Shown piece by piece: positions 42,720 to 44,676 of a stretch of 44,676 bases of DNA. The position numbers were made by a program, and so were the translations under genes. Source of the stretch: Moraxellaceae bacterium. GTDB lineage: Bacteria > Pseudomonadota > Gammaproteobacteria > Pseudomonadales > Moraxellaceae. Location of the stretch: assembly GCA_029267635.1 (NCBI GenBank), contig JAJUIK010000018.1, positions 1-44,676 on the forward strand. The letters run 5' to 3'. The notes beneath the pieces were generated by a model. It did no database searches. It saw only the letters and a program-made list of their open reading frames with translations, and had not been told where the DNA came from. The first letter of the stretch is position 1. Every line of letters begins with the position of its first letter.

Positions 42720-43907
42720 TTAGTTGGCCAGTTCACTCTTTTTAACATTACGCATCAGGATATCGAGAGATTCACGATGCTGGCCCAAACGCTGTTCCAC
42801 CAGCTGGAATTCCACTTTAAGTTGATGGTCCATCTGATGAATTTTTTCTGCTACAGAAGCTTTTTTCGCCTGAATTTCCTGTTCTTTTAATTTGGCCCAG
42901 TCATTCAAAGTATGGGTAAAGGCATCATATTCTTGTGCTACACGCTGTTTCATTGCCAGCATGTCAGAATTGACATCATGCCCATAAATCGCCAGATCCT
43001 GTTCTGCGTATTTAAACTTCATCGCCAGTTCGGCTTTTTTAATATTGAAGCTTGGAATACGGCGCAGGTTTTTCGCAAGACCGATTTTTGAACAGCTCCA
43101 GATCAACCATTTGGTTGGGTCATATTGCCACCATTTCACTCCATTGCGGTAATCGTACTGGAAGATGTGATGGTAGTTGTGATAACCCTCACCCCAAGTT
43201 GCAATCGCCAGCCAGAAGTTGTCGCGTGCGGTATTTTCGTCGGTATAAGGACGTTTGCCCCACATATGGCACAAGGAGTTAATAAAGAAAGTTACATGAT
43301 GGCTGATGATTAAACGCAGCAAACCACCCAATAACACCACGCCCCACAGATCACCTGTAGCCCAGCCAATCACGCCCAGAATCGCGACATGCACCAAAAT
43401 CACTAAGGGCACATAATATTTGTGCTGGAACATGACCAGTTTATCATTCAGCAAATCTGGTGCATTTTTAAAATTCGGTTCGGCTGCCGGATAGTCACGC
43501 AGCATCCAGCCTAAATGTGCATACCAAAAACCGCGGTTGATCGAATACGGATCTTGATCAATATCATCCACATGACGATGATGGGTACGGTGACCGGATG
43601 CCCAGAACAGAATGCTGTTTTGTACCGCAAAGGTGCCGCCAAGCATCAGCAGGATTTTTAACGGTAACGCAGCTTCATACGCACGGTGCGCCCAAAGGCG
43701 GTGATAACCGGCGGTAATGCTCATGCTGCTCAGCGCTAACAAGAAAAATAAACTTAACCATGCACTGACGCTAAAATCGTGATAGTAGGCATACAGTGGA
43801 ATCGTGATCAGTGCAACGATCGGTAAAAATACCAAGGCAAAAATCGCAATCCAGTTAATTGGGGCTTTGGGTAAGGGAGGATTCATCTCCAACAGCGCTC
43901 CTGGCAA
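42720..43907 (-). CDS. Acyl-CoA/acyl-lipid delta-9-type fatty-acid desaturase
   Basis: The 395-residue membrane enzyme would put a double bond in a saturated acyl chain using O2 and a di-iron centre. It has four membrane segments (for example WIAIFALVFLPIVALITIPL) and three His boxes: HRLWAH, HRTHH and HNYHH. The C-terminal 100 residues are helical and charged (EQEIQAKKASVAEKIHQMDH), a probable coiled coil not found in all family members. No fused cytochrome b5 or ferredoxin is seen, so an external reductase is needed. The 5' region holds two inverted repeats that may be operator sites for a fatty-acid regulator. Confidence 0.9.
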   Translation of the reverse strand: MPGALLEMNPPLPKAPINWIAIFALVFLPIVALITIPLYAYYHDFSVSAWLSLFFLLALSSMSITAGYHRLWAHRAYEAALPLKILLMLGGTFAVQNSILFWASGHRTHHRHVDDIDQDPYSINRGFWYAHLGWMLRDYPAAEPNFKNAPDLLNDKLVMFQHKYYVPLVILVHVAILGVIGWATGDLWGVVLLGGLLRLIISHHVTFFINSLCHMWGKRPYTDENTARDNFWLAIATWGEGYHNYHHIFQYDYRNGVKWWQYDPTKWLIWSCSKIGLAKNLRRIPSFNIKKAELAMKFKYAEQDLAIYGHDVNSDMLAMKQRVAQEYDAFTHTLNDWAKLKEQEIQAKKASVAEKIHQMDHQLKVEFQLVEQRLGQHRESLDILMRNVKKSELAN

Positions 43908-43989
43908 CCTTGAATCAAGGCATAAAGTGAAACTATACAGCTAAAGCATTGCAGCCTGTCATAGCTAAGCATTCGACATATTAGCATGA

Positions 43990-44005
43990 GTGAACAACCA
44001 TTCAC
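43990..44005. promoter_or_regulatory. Inverted repeat upstream of the desaturase
   Basis: GTGAA (43990-43994) and TTCAC (44001-44005) are exact arms around CAACCA. The left part reads AGTGAAC, which is also the half-site in Pseudomonas DesT operators before desaturase genes. It is about 83 bases upstream of the start codon. A DesT/FabR-type repressor site is a suggestion only. Confidence 0.4.
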
Positions 44006-44021
44006 GATCATAATTATACAG

Positions 44022-44044
44022 TTGTATTGTATTAAACAATACAA
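44022..44044. promoter_or_regulatory. Second inverted repeat upstream of the desaturase
   Basis: TTGTATTG (44022-44029) and CAATACAA (44037-44044) form a perfect 8-base inverted repeat with TATTAAA between. A regulator site or promoter structure is possible; no named consensus matches. Confidence 0.4.
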
Positions 44045-44286
44045 GGTTTAGACCTAGGTTTAATGGGTTTTATCGACTGTCTAACACGGATTAACCCAAA
44101 TCGGCGATGGTTTAAAAATAACGAGATGCCGCAGGTTTGATGAATAAAAAATGCTCTCAAAGAGGTAAATATTTTCCTCAATTTTTCATCCATTCATTTA
44201 TTTGTTGATTTACATTAGGATTAAGTAAAATGACAAGGCGTAACATCTCATCATTCAGGCAAACAGATTTTATCTTAATCGAGTGT
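44045..44286. other. Gene-free stretch before the IS element
   Basis: A+T-rich, with no reading frame or repeat that I can support. It must hold the target side of the IS insertion. Confidence 0.4.
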
Positions 44287-44291
44287 AAGAC

Positions 44292-44315
44292 CCCCCACCG
44301 ATAGTCAGGTGGGGG
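44292..44315. repeat. Subterminal hairpin of the IS element
   Basis: CCCCCACC (44292-44299) pairs with GGTGGGGG (44308-44315) around GATAGTCA. A second hairpin, TGGC-GAAA-GCCA, with a GNRA loop follows at 44327-44338. IS605-family ends carry such hairpins for recognition as single strands by TnpA. Confidence 0.7.
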
Positions 44316-44424
44316 ATATAAGCGAGTGGCGAAAGCCATGAAAAAATCTAATGTTTTTGTTGGTTTTTATCGCTTATTTTTGATAAAATTCAAACATATT
44401 AATTCCTTTATAAACAATGAGTTA

Positions 44425-44676
44425 GTGAAGATTTCACAACACTACAAATTTAGGCTTTTGCCTAATCAAGAACAGGAAATATTGCTTAACCAAGCAATAG
44501 GTTCTGCTCGTTTTGTGTGGAATCAAATTCTCGCTAAATCATTTGAAATGTTCGCTAAAGATGAATTTATCCGCTATGAAACGATTGAAAAAACTTAGTA
44601 CCCCTCAAAAAAACACCTGAGTTTTCTTTTCTTGGTGATACATATTCAGCTTGTTTACAACAAAAAATCCGTGATC
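44425..44676 (+). pseudogene. tnpB: TnpB (RNA-guided nuclease) fragment with frameshift
   Basis: GTG 44425 gives MKISQHYKFRLLPNQEQEIL and then NQAIGSARFVWNQILAKSFE, the N-terminal helical domain of IS605 OrfB (TnpB). The open frame could extend up to 44338, but the conserved family start is at HYKFRLLP. The frame stops at TAG 44596-44598. Shifting by one base right after the A6 run at 44588-44593 restores homology (TPEFSFLGDTYSACLQQKIR), so one A seems lost, by mutation or sequencing error. The RuvC catalytic part is beyond the window. Confidence 0.8.

Larger units (their letters stand above)
44287..44676 (+). mobile_element. Left part of an IS200/IS605-type element
   Basis: The start is approximate. 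A subterminal hairpin (44292-44315) and a tnpB-type reading frame identify the element class. It runs off the right edge. No tnpA is seen on the left; it may be a tnpB-only (IS1341-type) element. Confidence 0.6.

Noticed and set aside
1..44676. CRISPR array or tandem direct-repeat array
   Set aside because: No regularly spaced repeated units are seen anywhere; the repeats found are inverted repeats and gene duplicates.

Overview
The window looks like an Acinetobacter chromosome, probably not a close A. baumannii relative. The strongest sign is the ilvE ... aspS arrangement enclosing a variable glycosyltransferase cluster, which is where Acinetobacter carries its lipooligosaccharide outer-core (OC) locus. 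The glnE-ilvE order, a Zur-type box before a ZnuD-like receptor, BaeSR, the RcnB-like proteins and the generally A+T-rich codon use agree. No database search was possible, so species is not assigned.

Positions 1-7444 are accessory DNA that ends in a tRNA-like sequence, as expected for the end of an integrated genomic island. It begins with the 3' end of an IS3-family element that has cut off a putative replication-type gene. A 740-base hairpin-rich gap follows, then a decayed type I restriction-modification operon. hsdM is intact. hsdS is cut off in its second half and joined to a headless DUF2939-type gene. hsdR has lost two internal blocks, both out of frame. Two unrecognised single-span membrane proteins are interspersed.

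Positions 7915-12967 are core chromosome: an orphan GAF-like histidine kinase, glnE and ilvE.

Positions 13029-23800 are the OC locus. Six forward genes (ELM1-type glycosyltransferase, a CgeB-like glycosyltransferase, a polysaccharide deacetylase, a WaaE-like family 2 transferase, a family 4 transferase and a UDP-GlcNAc 2-epimerase) converge on seven tightly coupled reverse genes. The reverse genes are a glycosyltransferase-like protein, a sugar-type nucleotidyltransferase, a GDPD-like phosphodiesterase, a HAD phosphatase, a second and degenerate nucleotidyltransferase, a small cupin and a WavE-like protein. I read these seven as a candidate pathway that makes and attaches a nucleotide-activated, possibly phosphorylated, LOS decoration. 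This is the best candidate in the window for an undescribed system.

Positions 24328-43907 are core genes: a small membrane protein, aspS, a DUF4184-type membrane protein, znuD with a Zur box, a phospholipase D-family protein, three RcnB-like periplasmic proteins, psiE, two large acyl-CoA dehydrogenases, a Met/His-rich lipoprotein divergent from baeSR, selO and a fatty-acid desaturase. Most end in clear rho-independent terminators. The right edge (about 44287 onward) is the start of an IS200/IS605-type element whose tnpB reading frame is broken at a poly-A tract.
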